Of a DNA stretch of 64,000 bases, positions 14,160-25,497 are shown piece after piece. The notes beneath the pieces are model-generated. The model was not told the DNA's origin. It saw only the letters and a list, made by a program, of their open reading frames with translations, and made no database searches. Location: positions 1,860,001 to 1,924,000 of the forward strand of contig NZ_CP085051.1 in assembly GCF_020616335.1 (NCBI RefSeq), in the 5' to 3' direction. This DNA is from Corynebacterium uberis (GTDB lineage: Bacteria > Actinomycetota > Actinomycetes > Mycobacteriales > Mycobacteriaceae). Numbering within the stretch: position 1 is the stretch's first letter; every line of letters begins with the position of its first letter. The translations under genes and the position numbers were made by a program.

Positions 14160-17100
14160 CTAGGATCGGGTGGCCCGGCGGCGGCCACGCCGGCGCGGTG
14201 CGGCAGCCTCCTGCTGCGCGCCGGCGCTCTTCTTTTCCGGCTGCGCCTCCTGCTTCGGGGGGTCTTGGCGCCGCTGCTGCTGCGCCTCCTGCGGCCGCAC
14301 TCCGCGCACGGCCCGCCTCCGCGGCCGCCGGTGCGCGGCGCGCTCCCGGTCGGCAGAGGCGATGGCTACGCGGCGTGCCGGCTGCTCCTCGGGGACCTCT
14401 GCCCGCTCCGAGCGGTCGGCGTACTGGTCATAGCCGCCGGCTGCCTTCGACCGCCTGCCGGTGCTCCGAGACGCGGTGCTGTCCTGGGCGCTGCGACGTC
14501 GCCGCGAGCGCGCGGGGCGCTCGGAGGGGGCGTCGTCACGCGAACTGTGCTCCTGCTCGCTTGCGGGCTGCGCGAAGTCGGAGCGGCGCGGGCGATGATC
14601 GGAGGTGGAGTTGCCGCGGGTGCGGCGCTTGCGGCGCGGGGAGGCCTCGAAACGTGCCAGTGCTTCCTCATAGGTATCCGCACCGGCGGCGGGCACATAG
14701 TCTGCGCCCGAGGGCTCGTCCGGGTCCTGGATGCTGGCAGAATCCACCGCTTCCGCGGCGATGCGCTCGACCTCGCTGAGCTGCTCGGTCTTCTCGGTCG
14801 CGTGCCGACGCCGCGCGCCCGCGCTATCCCCGCGGGTGGCACGCCGCCTGCGGCCACGCCCGGTGGTGGCGGGCTCGTGAGCCTGGTCCCGCTCCTCCCC
14901 CGCGGCCGAGTCCTGCGCGTGCTGGTCCTGCTCGGTGTCGTGCTGTCCGGCCTGCTCCCGCGCGGCGGCGGTTTGCACGCGGCGGCGGCGCCGGCGGCGC
15001 GCACTCGCGGACTCTTGTTCCTCCGCAACATGCTGCTGCGGGTGGGCATCCTCGCCGGACGTCGGGTCCTCAATGACCACCGCTGCGGCGAGCTTTTCTA
15101 GCTCCTCGTCGCTGCTGGGGGCCGTCCCGGCGCGGCGGCTGTGCTTCGGCGCGGGGTGGGAGTCCTTGGCTTCCCGCTTGGTGGAGGAGGCGCCGCCACG
15201 GCCGCGGCGCGGCTCGGCCTCCACCGGCTCTTCCACCGGGTCGGTGTGGATGATAATGCCGCGGCCGCCGCACGCCTCGCAGGGCGTGGAGAACGTCTCC
15301 AGCAGCCCGGTGCCCAGCCGCTTGCGCGTCAGCTGCACCAGGCCCAGGGAGGTGACCTCAGAGACCTGGTGGCGGGTGCGATCCCGGCTCAGCGCCTCGG
15401 TCAGGCGGCGCAGCACCAGGTCCTGGTTTTCCGGCAGCACCATGTCGATGAAGTCGATGACAATCATCCCGCCGATGTCGCGCAGGCGCAGCTGGCGGAC
15501 GATCTCCTCGGCGGCCTCAAGGTTGTTGCGGGTGACGGTTTCTTCCAGGTTGCCGCCGGAGCCGGTGAACTTGCCGGTGTTGACGTCGATGACGGTCATC
15601 GCCTCGGTGCGATCAATAACCAGCGAGCCGCCCGACGGCAGCCAGACCATCCGCGACAGGGCCTTATCCAGCTGCTCATCCACCCGGTAGCGCGCGAAGG
15701 CGTCCTGGCCATCATGGGCGTCGCGGTCGAAGTGCACCAGGCGATCGGCCAGGTCTGGGGCGACGGAGCGCACGTAGGCGTCCACGGTGTTCCAGGCGCG
15801 CCGCCCGTCCACGATGAGGTTGGTGAAGTCCTCGTTGAACAGGTCACGCACGACCTTGACCAGCACTTCCGGCTCTTCGTACAGGGTCCGAGGCTTGGCG
15901 CCCTTGGACTTCTTTTCCTTGTCGGCGCGCTCCTGGATGTCTTCCCACAGGTCGTGGAGCCGGTGGACGTCGGTAGCAATGGCTTCCTCGGAGGCGCCCT
16001 CGGCGGCGGTGCGGATGATCGCCCCGCTCTTGTTCGGCACCACCTTCTTCAGGATGTCCTTGAGCCGCTTGCGCTCCGGGACCGGCAGCTTGCGCGAAAT
16101 GCCCGCGCTGCGTCCCCCCGGCACGTACACCAGGTAGCGTCCGGCGAGCGAAATCTGGGTGGTCAGGCGGGCACCCTTGTGCCCGATGGGATCCTTGGTC
16201 ACCTGCACCAACACCTGGTCGCCCGAGTGCAGGGCGCGTTCGATCTTGCGCTCGCGCCCGGCGGCACCGGCGGCCTTCCAATCGACTTCGCCGGCGTAGA
16301 GCACACCGTTGCGCCCCTTGCCGATGTCAATGAACGCCGCCTCCATGCTCGGCAGCACGTTTTGCACGCGCCCAAGATAAATGTTGCCAATCAGCGAGGT
16401 CTGGGCATCCGAGGTGACAAAGTGCTCCACCAGCAGGTCATCTTCCAGCACGGCCACCTGGGTGACCATCCCGGGATGATCCGTGCGCTCGCGCTCGCGC
16501 ACCACCATGGTGCGGGTCACGGATTCCCGGCGCGCCAGGAACTCGGCCTGACTGATCAGGTGCCGATTCTTCCGGTCCTCCTCACGCCGCTCCGTGCGCC
16601 GGCGCCGCTGCGCCTCCAGCCGAGTCGAGCCGCGCAGCGCGGTGGGCTCCTGCGGCAGGTCCTGCGCCGGGGTGTCCTGCTCTTCCTCGGCGGGCTCGTC
16701 GGCGTCGGGTTGGGCGTCCTGAGTGCTTATCGACGCCTCCGCGCCACCGCGTCCGCGGCCCGCTCCCCGCCGACCACGGCGCCGGGCACGCCGACCGCCC
16801 GCGGACTCCGCGTCCTCAGCATCATCCGTCGCCGCTGCGGCGTCATCAGACGGCGCGGCCTGAGCGGACCGTTGTGCCTTCTTCGTCTTCGCCGGGCGAG
16901 CGGAGTCTTGTTCTTCCTGCTCGTGGGGAGGCAGGAAGAGCGGGGCGGGCGCGCTCGTCGAGGCGCCGGCCTGCTCGGACGGCTCAGTCTCCTGCGCCTC
17001 GGGGGCGTCAGTGTCCTGGTTGTCCTGGTTGTCCTGGTTGTCGTGGTTGTCCTGCTGGGCAAGGTCCTGCGCGAGCTGCGCGTCGACCTTCTGCTCGATC

Positions 17101-18020
17101 TGGGCGATCTCATTATCCACGTTGGCGCGCACGCGACGGCGCACCGATTCGGTGGCCTGATCCGAGGCCGTCTCCGCGGCGTCATCCGCCGGCTTCTCGG
17201 CGGCCGCATCCTCCTTCGGGGAGGCAGGCGAGGCCTGTTCCTGGCCCGACTTCTCGGGCCCGGACTTCCGGGTGGCCCGGCGCCGCTTGGTGCGTCGCTG
17301 CGGGGTGGCATCGGCGGTGGCAGAATCGCTCTGCGCCGCGGCCGGGGTTTCCGGGGCAGCCTGCGGTTCCTCAGGCTCGGAGGTTGTCTTCGCGGGCGCC
17401 TTCTTAGCGGCGGTCTTCTTCGCAGTAGCCTTCTTGGCCGTAGCCTTCTTTGCCGAGGTCTTCTTGGCGGTGGTCTTCTTCGCGGCCGCCTGCTCGGCTG
17501 CCGGGGCCTGCTCGTTCGCCTGGTCCGTAGCCGGCGTGGTGTCCTGCGGGCTCTGCTCAGCGTTATCCGGGGTGTGCTCCACCGGCTTCTTGGCGGCGGT
17601 CTTCTTTGCCGGCGCCTTCTTTGCCGTCGCCTTCTTGGCCGTTGCCTTTTTCGCAGTGGCCTTCTTTGCTGCGGTTTTCTTTGCAGTGGTCTTCTTCTTG
17701 GCCGGGGTCTGCTGCGGTGCTTCCTCCGACGCCGCCTCCTTGGCTGCGTCGGGCTGTGCCTGCTGCGTTTCCTGTGCCCCCTGTCCATCCGCGGCGCTGA
17801 GGAAATCCAGAAGCTGCTGGGATTCTGCGATGCTGAGCGTGGACTGCGCCACCTTCTTCCACCCCAACTCCGCGGCCGCTCCAATGAGCTCCTTGGAGGT
17901 CACCCCCATCCCCTTGGCCAGCAGGTGCAGTCTCATCTTTGGCACGAGCTGGTCCCGATCAAACGAGTCCGCGGCCTCCTTCAAGGCCGTTGATGCAGTT
18001 GTTTTGGCTGGTGTAGCCAC
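14160..18020 (-). CDS. rne: Ribonuclease E/G family endoribonuclease with long disordered flanks (1286 aa)
   Basis: The catalytic core is central: S1 RNA-binding domain (about 530-650; IGNIYLGRVQNVLPSMEAAF) and a DNase-I-like domain with the metal-binding acidic pattern DVNTGKF and GGMIVIDFIDM (near 853). The Zn-link cysteines are in PCEACGGRG (near 914-917). The N-terminal half is unusual. A folded segment (1-75) is followed by lysine-alanine repeats (KKTAAKKATAKK style), a DNQDNQ tract coded by a 9-bp tandem repeat (about 17012-17055), and acidic low complexity. The C-terminus is Arg-rich (RRRGRRRATRS). RNase E/G initiates mRNA decay and rRNA processing; the flanks probably bind RNA or partner proteins. 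Confidence 0.95.
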   Translation of the reverse strand: MATPAKTTASTALKEAADSFDRDQLVPKMRLHLLAKGMGVTSKELIGAAAELGWKKVAQSTLSIAESQQLLDFLSAADGQGAQETQQAQPDAAKEAASEEAPQQTPAKKKTTAKKTAAKKATAKKATAKKATAKKAPAKKTAAKKPVEHTPDNAEQSPQDTTPATDQANEQAPAAEQAAAKKTTAKKTSAKKATAKKATAKKTAAKKAPAKTTSEPEEPQAAPETPAAAQSDSATADATPQRRTKRRRATRKSGPEKSGQEQASPASPKEDAAAEKPADDAAETASDQATESVRRRVRANVDNEIAQIEQKVDAQLAQDLAQQDNHDNQDNQDNQDTDAPEAQETEPSEQAGASTSAPAPLFLPPHEQEEQDSARPAKTKKAQRSAQAAPSDDAAAATDDAEDAESAGGRRARRRGRRGAGRGRGGAEASISTQDAQPDADEPAEEEQDTPAQDLPQEPTALRGSTRLEAQRRRRTERREEDRKNRHLISQAEFLARRESVTRTMVVRERERTDHPGMVTQVAVLEDDLLVEHFVTSDAQTSLIGNIYLGRVQNVLPSMEAAFIDIGKGRNGVLYAGEVDWKAAGAAGRERKIERALHSGDQVLVQVTKDPIGHKGARLTTQISLAGRYLVYVPGGRSAGISRKLPVPERKRLKDILKKVVPNKSGAIIRTAAEGASEEAIATDVHRLHDLWEDIQERADKEKKSKGAKPRTLYEEPEVLVKVVRDLFNEDFTNLIVDGRRAWNTVDAYVRSVAPDLADRLVHFDRDAHDGQDAFARYRVDEQLDKALSRMVWLPSGGSLVIDRTEAMTVIDVNTGKFTGSGGNLEETVTRNNLEAAEEIVRQLRLRDIGGMIVIDFIDMVLPENQDLVLRRLTEALSRDRTRHQVSEVTSLGLVQLTRKRLGTGLLETFSTPCEACGGRGIIIHTDPVEEPVEAEPRRGRGGASSTKREAKDSHPAPKHSRRAGTAPSSDEELEKLAAAVVIEDPTSGEDAHPQQHVAEEQESASARRRRRRRVQTAAAREQAGQHDTEQDQHAQDSAAGEERDQAHEPATTGRGRRRRATRGDSAGARRRHATEKTEQLSEVERIAAEAVDSASIQDPDEPSGADYVPAAGADTYEEALARFEASPRRKRRTRGNSTSDHRPRRSDFAQPASEQEHSSRDDAPSERPARSRRRRSAQDSTASRSTGRRSKAAGGYDQYADRSERAEVPEEQPARRVAIASADRERAAHRRPRRRAVRGVRPQEAQQQRRQDPPKQEAQPEKKSAGAQQEAAAPRRRGRRRATRS

Positions 18021-18201
18021 GTATTTGGCTCCTTACAAGGTCTTTGTCCTGCGGACGTGCTGGTCCTCCGGGCGCCGATGCCAGTAATCCCCCACACTCA
18101 TCTGCTGGTGAGGGTGCTCGTCGCCGCGCAGAGGAACCCCCGCCGCCCGTGCGGCGGTGCGCGCAGTCAATTCAATTGTGTTTCCTGCCATTGTGGCACA
18201 C

Positions 18202-18233
18202 AAAAGGCGCCGCGCTGGTATCTGCGCGGCGCC
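18202..18233 (-). terminator. Intrinsic terminator of ndk
   Basis: A perfect 10-bp stem (GGCGCCGCGC with GCGCGGCGCC, 8-base loop) is followed on the minus strand by TTTTGTGT. It lies 30 bp after the ndk stop and separates ndk from rne. Confidence 0.93.
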
Positions 18234-18262
18234 GTCATCCACAAAAGTGGTGTGCGCGTGGG

Positions 18263-18673
18263 CTAGAGGTTGGGGAACCAGATGGCAATCTCGCGATCGG
18301 CGGACTCGACGGAGTCCGAACCGTGCACCACGTTCTCCGACACGGACAGCCCGAAGTCGCCCCGGATGGTGCCCGGGGTGGCCTTGGACACCGGATCGGT
18401 GCCGCCGGCGAGCTGACGCCACGCCTCCACGGCGCGCTCGCCTTCCACCACGCCGGCGATCAGCGGGGCGGAGGTGATGAAGTCCACCAGCTCACCAAAG
18501 AAGGGCTTGTCGGTGTGCTCGGCGTAGTGCTTTTCCGCGGTGGCGCGGTCGGCCACCCGCAGGTCCAGAGCGACCAGGCGCAGGCCCTTGGCCTCAATAC
18601 GGGAGATGACTTCCCCGACGAGTCCGCGTGAGACTCCGTCCGGCTTGATCAAAATGAGAGTGCGTTCAGTCAT
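18263..18673 (-). CDS. ndk: Nucleoside-diphosphate kinase
   Basis: This enzyme transfers the gamma-phosphate between nucleoside triphosphates and diphosphates through a phospho-histidine. The ATG at 18673 gives [17 protein letters not shown] and 136 residues, the typical length; a GTG three codons upstream is possible. The catalytic histidine is H117 in NVVHGSDS. The neighbouring rne and the valS-folC block are the usual corynebacterial context. Confidence 0.97.
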   Translation of the reverse strand: MTERTLILIKPDGVSRGLVGEVISRIEAKGLRLVALDLRVADRATAEKHYAEHTDKPFFGELVDFITSAPLIAGVVEGERAVEAWRQLAGGTDPVSKATPGTIRGDFGLSVSENVVHGSDSVESADREIAIWFPNL

Positions 18674-18697
18674 GGGCGACACTTTAACTCACAGCAT

Positions 18698-18723
18698 CCG
18701 GCAGCGCTGAGTTGTGCTGCCGG
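18698..18723 (-). terminator. Hairpin downstream of the HmuT-like gene
   Basis: CCGGCAGC and GCTGCCGG form a perfect 8-bp stem with a 10-base loop just after the stop of the hemin-binding protein gene. No U-run follows, so termination is uncertain. It lies in the 58-bp gap before ndk. Confidence 0.5.
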
Positions 18724-18731
18724 GCCAGCAG

Positions 18732-19670
18732 CTAGCACTGGTGAAGCTGATCGCGTGCGGCCGTGACCATCGCGCCGGTCTGGGGCCCGAAGGCCAGGGC
18801 GTCCGTATCCGGCAGGGTGAGCACCCTGCGGTGCTTGCCGGCCTCGGTCAGGCTGACCCCGGGTTTGGCCAGCAGGCCATCAACACCGCCGATGGACTCC
18901 AGGCCCTTGGTCATCATGATGATGACGTCCGGGTTGAGCTGGGTAAACGCCTCCGCGGTGGCAGGCACCCGGTCATGGATGCCGGCGTCGCGGGCGACGT
19001 CGACGCCACCGAGGGCGTCGATAAGCCCGCCGGTGGAATCGCCGAGGATGAAGAAGACCGGCCCGCGGGCCAGGACAAAGACCATGCGCGGTGCCGGGTC
19101 CCCGCTGGGGCCGGAGGGCACCTCCGGCATCGCTGCGGCTAGCTTCTCACCCTGGGAGTCCAGGCCAACGGCGTGGGCAACCGCCCGGACGTCTTGGCCC
19201 ATCGTGGCAACTGTGCGGCTCAGCGGCACCTCCACCACGCGCACCCCAGCGGCGGCGATCGTGTCTAGTGAACCCATGGTGCCGTCGTGGATGACAATGT
19301 CCGGGCGCAGGGCCAGCAGCGCCTCAGTGTTGACCTCGTGGCCGTGCTGGGTGACCAGCGGCCGGTCCGCTAGCTGCGGCTCGCCGGAGGACACCGTCCG
19401 GCCGACCACGTTATCGGCGGCACCTAAGCCGATGAGGATCTTGGTGAGCGTCGCCGTGTGGTCGAGCGCAACGATGCGCTGGTGGTAGTCCGGGCCCACC
19501 TCCGCTGCTGGGGTGACGGGCGGGACGTCGGTGACGGCGGCGGGGGCGTCGATAAGCGGGCACGACTGCGTGGTCGCTTCGGTCGATTCTTGCGGCGCTT
19601 GGGTGCAGCCGCTGAGGGCAAGGAGTGCGCACGCGGACAGTGCCGCGGCGCGTCGCATTACTGACATCAT
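18732..19670 (-). CDS. HmuT-like hemin-binding lipoprotein, without neighbouring permease or ATPase
   Basis: The N-terminus has a short signal and a lipobox (LSGC, cysteine 22). The mature protein has the FecB/HmuT-type fold. The segments LTKILIGLGAADNVVGRTVS and VTQHGHEVNTEALLALRPD are typical of corynebacterial HmuT, as is the C-terminal block DVIIMMTKGLESIGGVDGLL. In that family a histidine in the first block and a tyrosine further on bind heme; the tyrosine was not located with confidence. The gene follows the DUF4233 gene by 30 bp inside a housekeeping operon, with no hmuU/hmuV or HtaA-domain gene beside it. It may feed a transporter elsewhere, perhaps the one at the left edge. The start codon lacks a clear ribosome site; ATGs at 19667 and 19658 are alternatives. 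Confidence 0.82.
   Translation of the reverse strand: MMSVMRRAAALSACALLALSGCTQAPQESTEATTQSCPLIDAPAAVTDVPPVTPAAEVGPDYHQRIVALDHTATLTKILIGLGAADNVVGRTVSSGEPQLADRPLVTQHGHEVNTEALLALRPDIVIHDGTMGSLDTIAAAGVRVVEVPLSRTVATMGQDVRAVAHAVGLDSQGEKLAAAMPEVPSGPSGDPAPRMVFVLARGPVFFILGDSTGGLIDALGGVDVARDAGIHDRVPATAEAFTQLNPDVIIMMTKGLESIGGVDGLLAKPGVSLTEAGKHRRVLTLPDTDALAFGPQTGAMVTAARDQLHQC
19542..19557 (+). repeat. Dispersed motif GGGGGCGTCGNNAAGC (copy c), in coding DNA
   Basis: Exact match with AT at the variable pair, in the poorly conserved N-terminal part of the HmuT-like gene. A one-mismatch copy lies in the same gene at 19011-19026. Confidence 0.8.
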
Positions 19671-19700
19671 TTTTCAACAATAACAGTAGTGCACCCTCAT

Positions 19701-20138
19701 CTACAGATGCTGCGTGGTCAACAGGCCCCGCTTCATCCGCGCAATCAGCGAGGAACGCAGGTGCAACACGTACCACCACACCACCGCAAACACCAGGGCC
19801 ACCACCCCCATGGAGTAGTGAATAAAGAACCCACCCAGCGCCGCGACCTGCAAAATCATGGTAAGCGGCAGGGCCCACGGGCGCGACTGAAGGAAAGACA
19901 ACACCAGCATGCACGTGGCCAGCACGGTGACATAGACCCAGTTGAAGGTGGTCCAATGGGCGCCATCGTCAATGCGCGCCAGCACCGTGAGCACCAGGTA
20001 GAAGGTGATCGCCTCCATCGACAGCGTGGCAGCCATCACCCCCACGAGCCCCCGCATGGGGTCCTTGACGGGCTTGTGGCCCGCCCCCAGCGGGCCCATC
20101 TCCGGGGTATCGCCAACGGGCGCGGACTGATCGGTCAT
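19701..20138 (-). CDS. DUF4233 family membrane protein
   Basis: The 145-residue protein has a short polar N-terminus and four predicted membrane helices (about 30-50, 65-83, 89-107, 110-127). The downstream-of-folC position and the motif DPMRGLVGVMAATLSMEAIT match the actinobacterial DUF4233 family, whose function is unknown. Its ATG overlaps the folC stop by 4 bp, so it is translationally coupled to folC. Confidence 0.85.
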   Translation of the reverse strand: MTDQSAPVGDTPEMGPLGAGHKPVKDPMRGLVGVMAATLSMEAITFYLVLTVLARIDDGAHWTTFNWVYVTVLATCMLVLSFLQSRPWALPLTMILQVAALGGFFIHYSMGVVALVFAVVWWYVLHLRSSLIARMKRGLLTTQHL

Positions 20139-21625
20139 TGCGGTTCCTTTCCCAGCACGGTACGGGCATCACCTGCGGTGACCACCGATCCGGTAATCAC
20201 CACGCCAGCCCCGGATTGCACATCAGCTTCCTCCGCCAACTCCACCGCCAGCTCAATCGCGCCGGGCAGGTCGGCGGCGACGTGGACGCGCTCATCGCCG
20301 AAGATGTCCTGGGCGCGGCGCTCCAAGTCCTCCACCGCGAGCGCGCGCGGCGAGGAATTGCGGGTGCACACCACCTCGTGCACGCACGGCTCCAGGGCGC
20401 GCAGGATGCCGTCGGTATCCTTATCCCCCAGCGTGGCCACCACGGCGATGAGACGCTGGAAGTTGAAGTCATGGTCCAAGGCCTGCGCCAGCGCGCGTGC
20501 CCCGTGCGGGTTGTGCGCGGCATCCAGGAAAATCGCCGGGGCCGAGCGCACCCGCTCCAGCCTGCCCGGCGAGGTCACGGCAGCAAACCCGGCGCGCACC
20601 GTGTCCTGGTCCAGCTGGCGCGACGCCCCTGCGCCAAAGAACGCCTCCACCGCGGCCAGCGCCACCGCCGCGTTGGCCGCCTGGTGGGGCCCGGACAGCG
20701 GCAGGAAGATGTCCTCATACACCCCGCCGAGGCCCTGGATGGTCAGCTGTTGGCCACCGACGGCGACCTGCGAGGTGACACTGAACTCCGCGCCCGCGCG
20801 GGCCACCGCGGTATCCGCAGCAACCGCCGCGCGCAGCAGCACCTCCATGGCTTCCGGCTCCTGCTGGCCGATGATCGCCACCGCACCCGGCTTGATCACG
20901 CCGGCCTTTTCGCCGGCGATCTCTGTCAGCGTCTCCCCGAGCATGCCGGTGTGATCCAACCCAATGGGGGTGACCACGCTGACCTGCGGGTCAATGACAT
21001 TGGTGGCATCCCACGTCCCGCCCATGCCGACTTCAATGACCGCCACCTCGACGGGGGCGTCCGCGAAGGCGGCGTAGGCCATGGCGGTGATGACCTCAAA
21101 GGTCGACATGGGGCCGAAGCGCTCATCCACCATCGCTATGTAGGGGGCGATGTCCGCATACACGTCCGCAAAGTCTTCCGGATGGATGGGCGCGCCGTCG
21201 ATGGCGATGCGCTCCGTGATCGTTTGCAGGTGCGGGCTGGTGGTGCGCCCGGTGCGCCGATGAAACGCCCGCAGCAACGACTCGATCATTCGCACCGTGG
21301 AGGTCTTGCCGTTGGTGCCGGCCACGTGGATCGTGGGGTAGGCGCGCTGCGGCTGGCCGAGCAGGTCCATGAGCGCCTCGATGCGCTCGCGCGACGGGTC
21401 GATCGTGGTCTCCGGCCAGCGCGCCTCCAGCTCGGCTTGGACCTGCGCCAACCGGGTGAGGTCCCGCGCGGTGACCGGGCGGGCGATGCCCTGCGCGTCA
21501 TCGTCTTCCTGCTTATCGACGTCCCTGTGCTCACCGAAGTCAGCACCAATCGGCAGCACCAACCCGGCGTCATCCAGGTGCACGTGCGGGCCGGGAGTAG
21601 GGCCCTCGGGGCTGTCCTGCGTCAC
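20135..21625 (-). CDS. folC: Bifunctional folylpolyglutamate synthase / dihydrofolate synthase
   Basis: This enzyme adds glutamate to dihydropteroate and tetrahydrofolates, using ATP. The Mur-ligase-type P-loop is [14 protein letters not shown] (near 100-113). Further motifs are [25 protein letters not shown] and [14 protein letters not shown]. The 496-residue length includes an N-terminal acidic extension of about 50 residues. It overlaps valS by 4 bp and the DUF4233 gene by 4 bp. Confidence 0.95.
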   Translation of the reverse strand: MTQDSPEGPTPGPHVHLDDAGLVLPIGADFGEHRDVDKQEDDDAQGIARPVTARDLTRLAQVQAELEARWPETTIDPSRERIEALMDLLGQPQRAYPTIHVAGTNGKTSTVRMIESLLRAFHRRTGRTTSPHLQTITERIAIDGAPIHPEDFADVYADIAPYIAMVDERFGPMSTFEVITAMAYAAFADAPVEVAVIEVGMGGTWDATNVIDPQVSVVTPIGLDHTGMLGETLTEIAGEKAGVIKPGAVAIIGQQEPEAMEVLLRAAVAADTAVARAGAEFSVTSQVAVGGQQLTIQGLGGVYEDIFLPLSGPHQAANAAVALAAVEAFFGAGASRQLDQDTVRAGFAAVTSPGRLERVRSAPAIFLDAAHNPHGARALAQALDHDFNFQRLIAVVATLGDKDTDGILRALEPCVHEVVCTRNSSPRALAVEDLERRAQDIFGDERVHVAADLPGAIELAVELAEEADVQSGAGVVITGSVVTAGDARTVLGKEPQ

Positions 21626-24270
21626 TGTCCCAGCGCCTCCAACCGGGCGTTGAGCCGCTGGGCTTCCTCCCGGGCGACCTGCTGGCGGGTGCGGATCTTG
21701 TCCACCACCGCCTGCGGGGCCTTTTCCACGAACGCCGGGTTGTCCAGCTTCTTGGCGGTGGTCTCCAGCTCCTTGTTCGCGGCGGCAAGGTCCTTTTCCA
21801 GGCGCTTGCGCTCGGCGGCCTTGTCCACCGTCCCGGAGGTATCCAGCGCCACCTCCACGGTGGCCTGGGACAGGCGCACCTCAATGCTCGCCGACGGGGT
21901 AAACCCATCCTCCGGCGCCGTGGCCCGGGCCATCGCGCGGACCATCTGCTCCTGGCCCGCCAGGTCCGCTGCGGCGAAGTCAATGCGCGCCGGCACCTTC
22001 TGGGAAGGCTTGACCCCCTGGTCGGAGCGGAAGCGACGCAGCTCGGTGATCAGCTTTTCCGCGTCGGCGATGCGCCGGGCGGCAACCTCATCGGCGGCCA
22101 CGCCGCCGGTGGTGTCCTCCGCGGTGGGCCACGGCGCCACCACCACGGACTCCTGCTCCGTCAGCGCGGTCCACAGCACCTCGGTGACAAAGGGCATGGC
22201 CGGGTGCAGCATCCGCAGCACCACATCGAGGACCCGGCCGAGCACCAGCGGGGTGGCCGGGCCGGTCTGGGTCTTGGCAATCTCCAGGTACCAGTCGCAG
22301 AACTCGCCCCAGGTGAACTGGTAGAGCTCCTCATTGGCCTTGGCAAACTGGTAGTCCTCAAAGTAGGCGTCCACGCTGGTGCGCACCTGCTCCAGGCGGT
22401 CCAGGATCCACCGATCCGCGTCGGTGAGCTCCGCACGGTCGGGCAGCTCGCCCACGCGCGCACCCTTCATCAGAGCAAAGCGCGCCGCGTTGAACAGCTT
22501 GGTGGCAAAGTTGCGGGAGCTGTGTGCGTGATCCTCGCCCACCGGCAGGTCCACGCCGGGGTTGGCACCGCGGGCGAGGGTAAAGCGCAGGGCGTCCGCA
22601 CCGAAGCGCTCCACCCAGTCCATGGGGTCAATGCCGTTGCCCAGGGACTTAGACATCTTGCGGCCCCGCTCGTCGCGCACCAGGCCGTGCAGGAACAGGT
22701 CGTGGAAGGGCACGGTGCCTTCCAGCTCCGGGGTGATCCGGGCGGCGAAGGTGCCAAACATCATCATTCGCGCCACCCAGAAGAACAAGATGTCATAGGC
22801 GGTGACCAGCACCGAGGTGGGATAAAAGCGCTCCAGCTCCGGGGTCTTGTCCGGCCAGCCCATCGTGGAAAACGGCCACAGGGCGGAGCTAAACCAGGTG
22901 TCCAGGACGTCCGGATCCTGGGTGTAGCCGGCCGGGGGCTGCTCATCCGGGCCCACGCACACGACCTCATCATTCGGGCCGTACCACACGGGGATGCGGT
23001 GACCCCACCACAGCTGCCGGGAGATGCACCAGTCATGCATGTCATCCACCCAGTCGAAGTAGCGCGGCTCAAGGGACCGCGGGTGGACCTTGGTGCGGCC
23101 CTCGCGGATGGCGTCGCCGGCGTCCTTGGCCAGCTGGTCCACCTTGACCCACCACTGCAACGACAGGCGCGGCTCGATGGGCTCCCCGGAGCGCTCCGAG
23201 TGGCCCACCGAGTGCACGTAGGGGCGCACCTCCTTGACAATGCGCCCCTGCTGCGCCAGCGCATCCCGGATCGCGCCCCGGGCTTCCTCGCGGGTCAGCC
23301 CGTCGAATTGGGTCCCCGTCCCGGCGATGTGGCCGGTCTCATCGATGACGGTGGGCATGTCCAAGTTGTGGCGCAGGCCCATCGCGTAGTCGTTGGGGTC
23401 ATGCGCCGGGGTGATCTTGACCGCGCCGGTGCCAAACTCCGGGTCAACATAGTCATCCGCGATGACGGTGAGCGTGAGATCGTCGCGGAAGGGGTGCGCC
23501 AGCGTGGTGCCCACCATGTCCGCATAGCGCTCGTCGTCGGGGTGGACGGCGATGGCGACGTCGCCAAGCATCGTCTCAATACGAGTGGTAGCCACAACCA
23601 TGTGCGGCTCATCATCGTTGAGGGAGCCGTAGCGGAAGCTGACCAGCTCGCCCTCCACGTCCTTGTACACGACCTCAATGTCAGAGACCGCGGTACGCAG
23701 CACCGGGGACCAATTGACCAGGCGGTTGGCGCGGTAGATCATCCCGCGATCAAACAGCTCTTTAAAGATCGTCTGCACCGCGCGCGACAGGCCCGCATCC
23801 AGCGTAAAACGCTCGCGGGACCAATCCACCGAATCACCGATGGCCCGCATCTGGCTCAAGATGCGGCCCCCGTACTTTTCCTTCCACTCCCAGACCCGCT
23901 GGGTAAACTCCTCGCGCCCATAGGAGTAGCGGTCGCGCCCCTCGGTCTCCTGGAGCATGGCCTCCACCTTGGACTGCGTGGCAATGCCCGCGTGGTCCAT
24001 GCCGGGTAGCCACAGCACCTCATAGCCCTGCATCCGCTTGCGCCGCGCCAGACCGTCCATGAGGGTGTGGTCCAAGGCGTGACCCATGTGCAGCTGCCCC
24101 GTCACATTCGGCGGGGGCAGCACGATGGAAAACGGCGGCTTGCTGCTTGCGGGGTCCGCGGTGAAGTAGCCGCGGTCCACCCACCGCTGGTAGATGTCCG
24201 CCTCCATGGCGTGGGGATCCCAGGAGGCTGGCAGCTTATCGGCGCGATTTGAGTCAGTCACGCCGACCAT
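21622..24270 (-). CDS. valS: Valyl-tRNA synthetase
   Basis: This class I aminoacyl-tRNA synthetase has 882 residues. The HIGH-type motif is [12 protein letters not shown] (about 53-64) and the KMSKS motif is [10 protein letters not shown] (near 538). The editing domain lies between them ([19 protein letters not shown]). The anticodon-binding domain and a C-terminal coiled coil (about 815-880; [17 protein letters not shown]) complete the normal architecture. It starts 12 bp after mdh and overlaps folC, so mdh, valS, folC and DUF4233 form one transcription unit. A GTG at 24261 is an alternative start. Confidence 0.97.
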   Translation of the reverse strand: MVGVTDSNRADKLPASWDPHAMEADIYQRWVDRGYFTADPASSKPPFSIVLPPPNVTGQLHMGHALDHTLMDGLARRKRMQGYEVLWLPGMDHAGIATQSKVEAMLQETEGRDRYSYGREEFTQRVWEWKEKYGGRILSQMRAIGDSVDWSRERFTLDAGLSRAVQTIFKELFDRGMIYRANRLVNWSPVLRTAVSDIEVVYKDVEGELVSFRYGSLNDDEPHMVVATTRIETMLGDVAIAVHPDDERYADMVGTTLAHPFRDDLTLTVIADDYVDPEFGTGAVKITPAHDPNDYAMGLRHNLDMPTVIDETGHIAGTGTQFDGLTREEARGAIRDALAQQGRIVKEVRPYVHSVGHSERSGEPIEPRLSLQWWVKVDQLAKDAGDAIREGRTKVHPRSLEPRYFDWVDDMHDWCISRQLWWGHRIPVWYGPNDEVVCVGPDEQPPAGYTQDPDVLDTWFSSALWPFSTMGWPDKTPELERFYPTSVLVTAYDILFFWVARMMMFGTFAARITPELEGTVPFHDLFLHGLVRDERGRKMSKSLGNGIDPMDWVERFGADALRFTLARGANPGVDLPVGEDHAHSSRNFATKLFNAARFALMKGARVGELPDRAELTDADRWILDRLEQVRTSVDAYFEDYQFAKANEELYQFTWGEFCDWYLEIAKTQTGPATPLVLGRVLDVVLRMLHPAMPFVTEVLWTALTEQESVVVAPWPTAEDTTGGVAADEVAARRIADAEKLITELRRFRSDQGVKPSQKVPARIDFAAADLAGQEQMVRAMARATAPEDGFTPSASIEVRLSQATVEVALDTSGTVDKAAERKRLEKDLAAANKELETTAKKLDNPAFVEKAPQAVVDKIRTRQQVAREEAQRLNARLEALGQ

Positions 24271-24282
24271 CTTAGCGGCCGC

Positions 24283-25269
<987 letters not shown>

Positions 25270-25497
25270 TCAGTCCTTTCTTGGGCTCCCCAGGCAGGGA
25301 GGACGTGGGTTATCCCGTCAACGCTACCCGTCATAGCCGCCCGAGCTAAACCGGCGCTCATTACCCCCGAATGTCGCATATCCTGGGCCTTCACCTTCCG
25401 TTTTTACCCCCGTGGGGAGGCCGAAACCACAGTTGCAAGCGCGGGGCCGTACTCTAGTCACAGATAACCACGGTATGAAAGGACAAGGTTTTCCGGC

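Noticed and set aside
15141..17993. Plus-strand open frame of 950 codons opposite rne
   Set aside because: It is an antisense shadow of the low-complexity and catalytic parts of RNase E, with improbable Leu/Gly/Arg composition.
20138..22324. Plus-strand open frame of 728 codons opposite folC and valS
   Set aside because: It spans two well-supported minus-strand genes and shows no motif.
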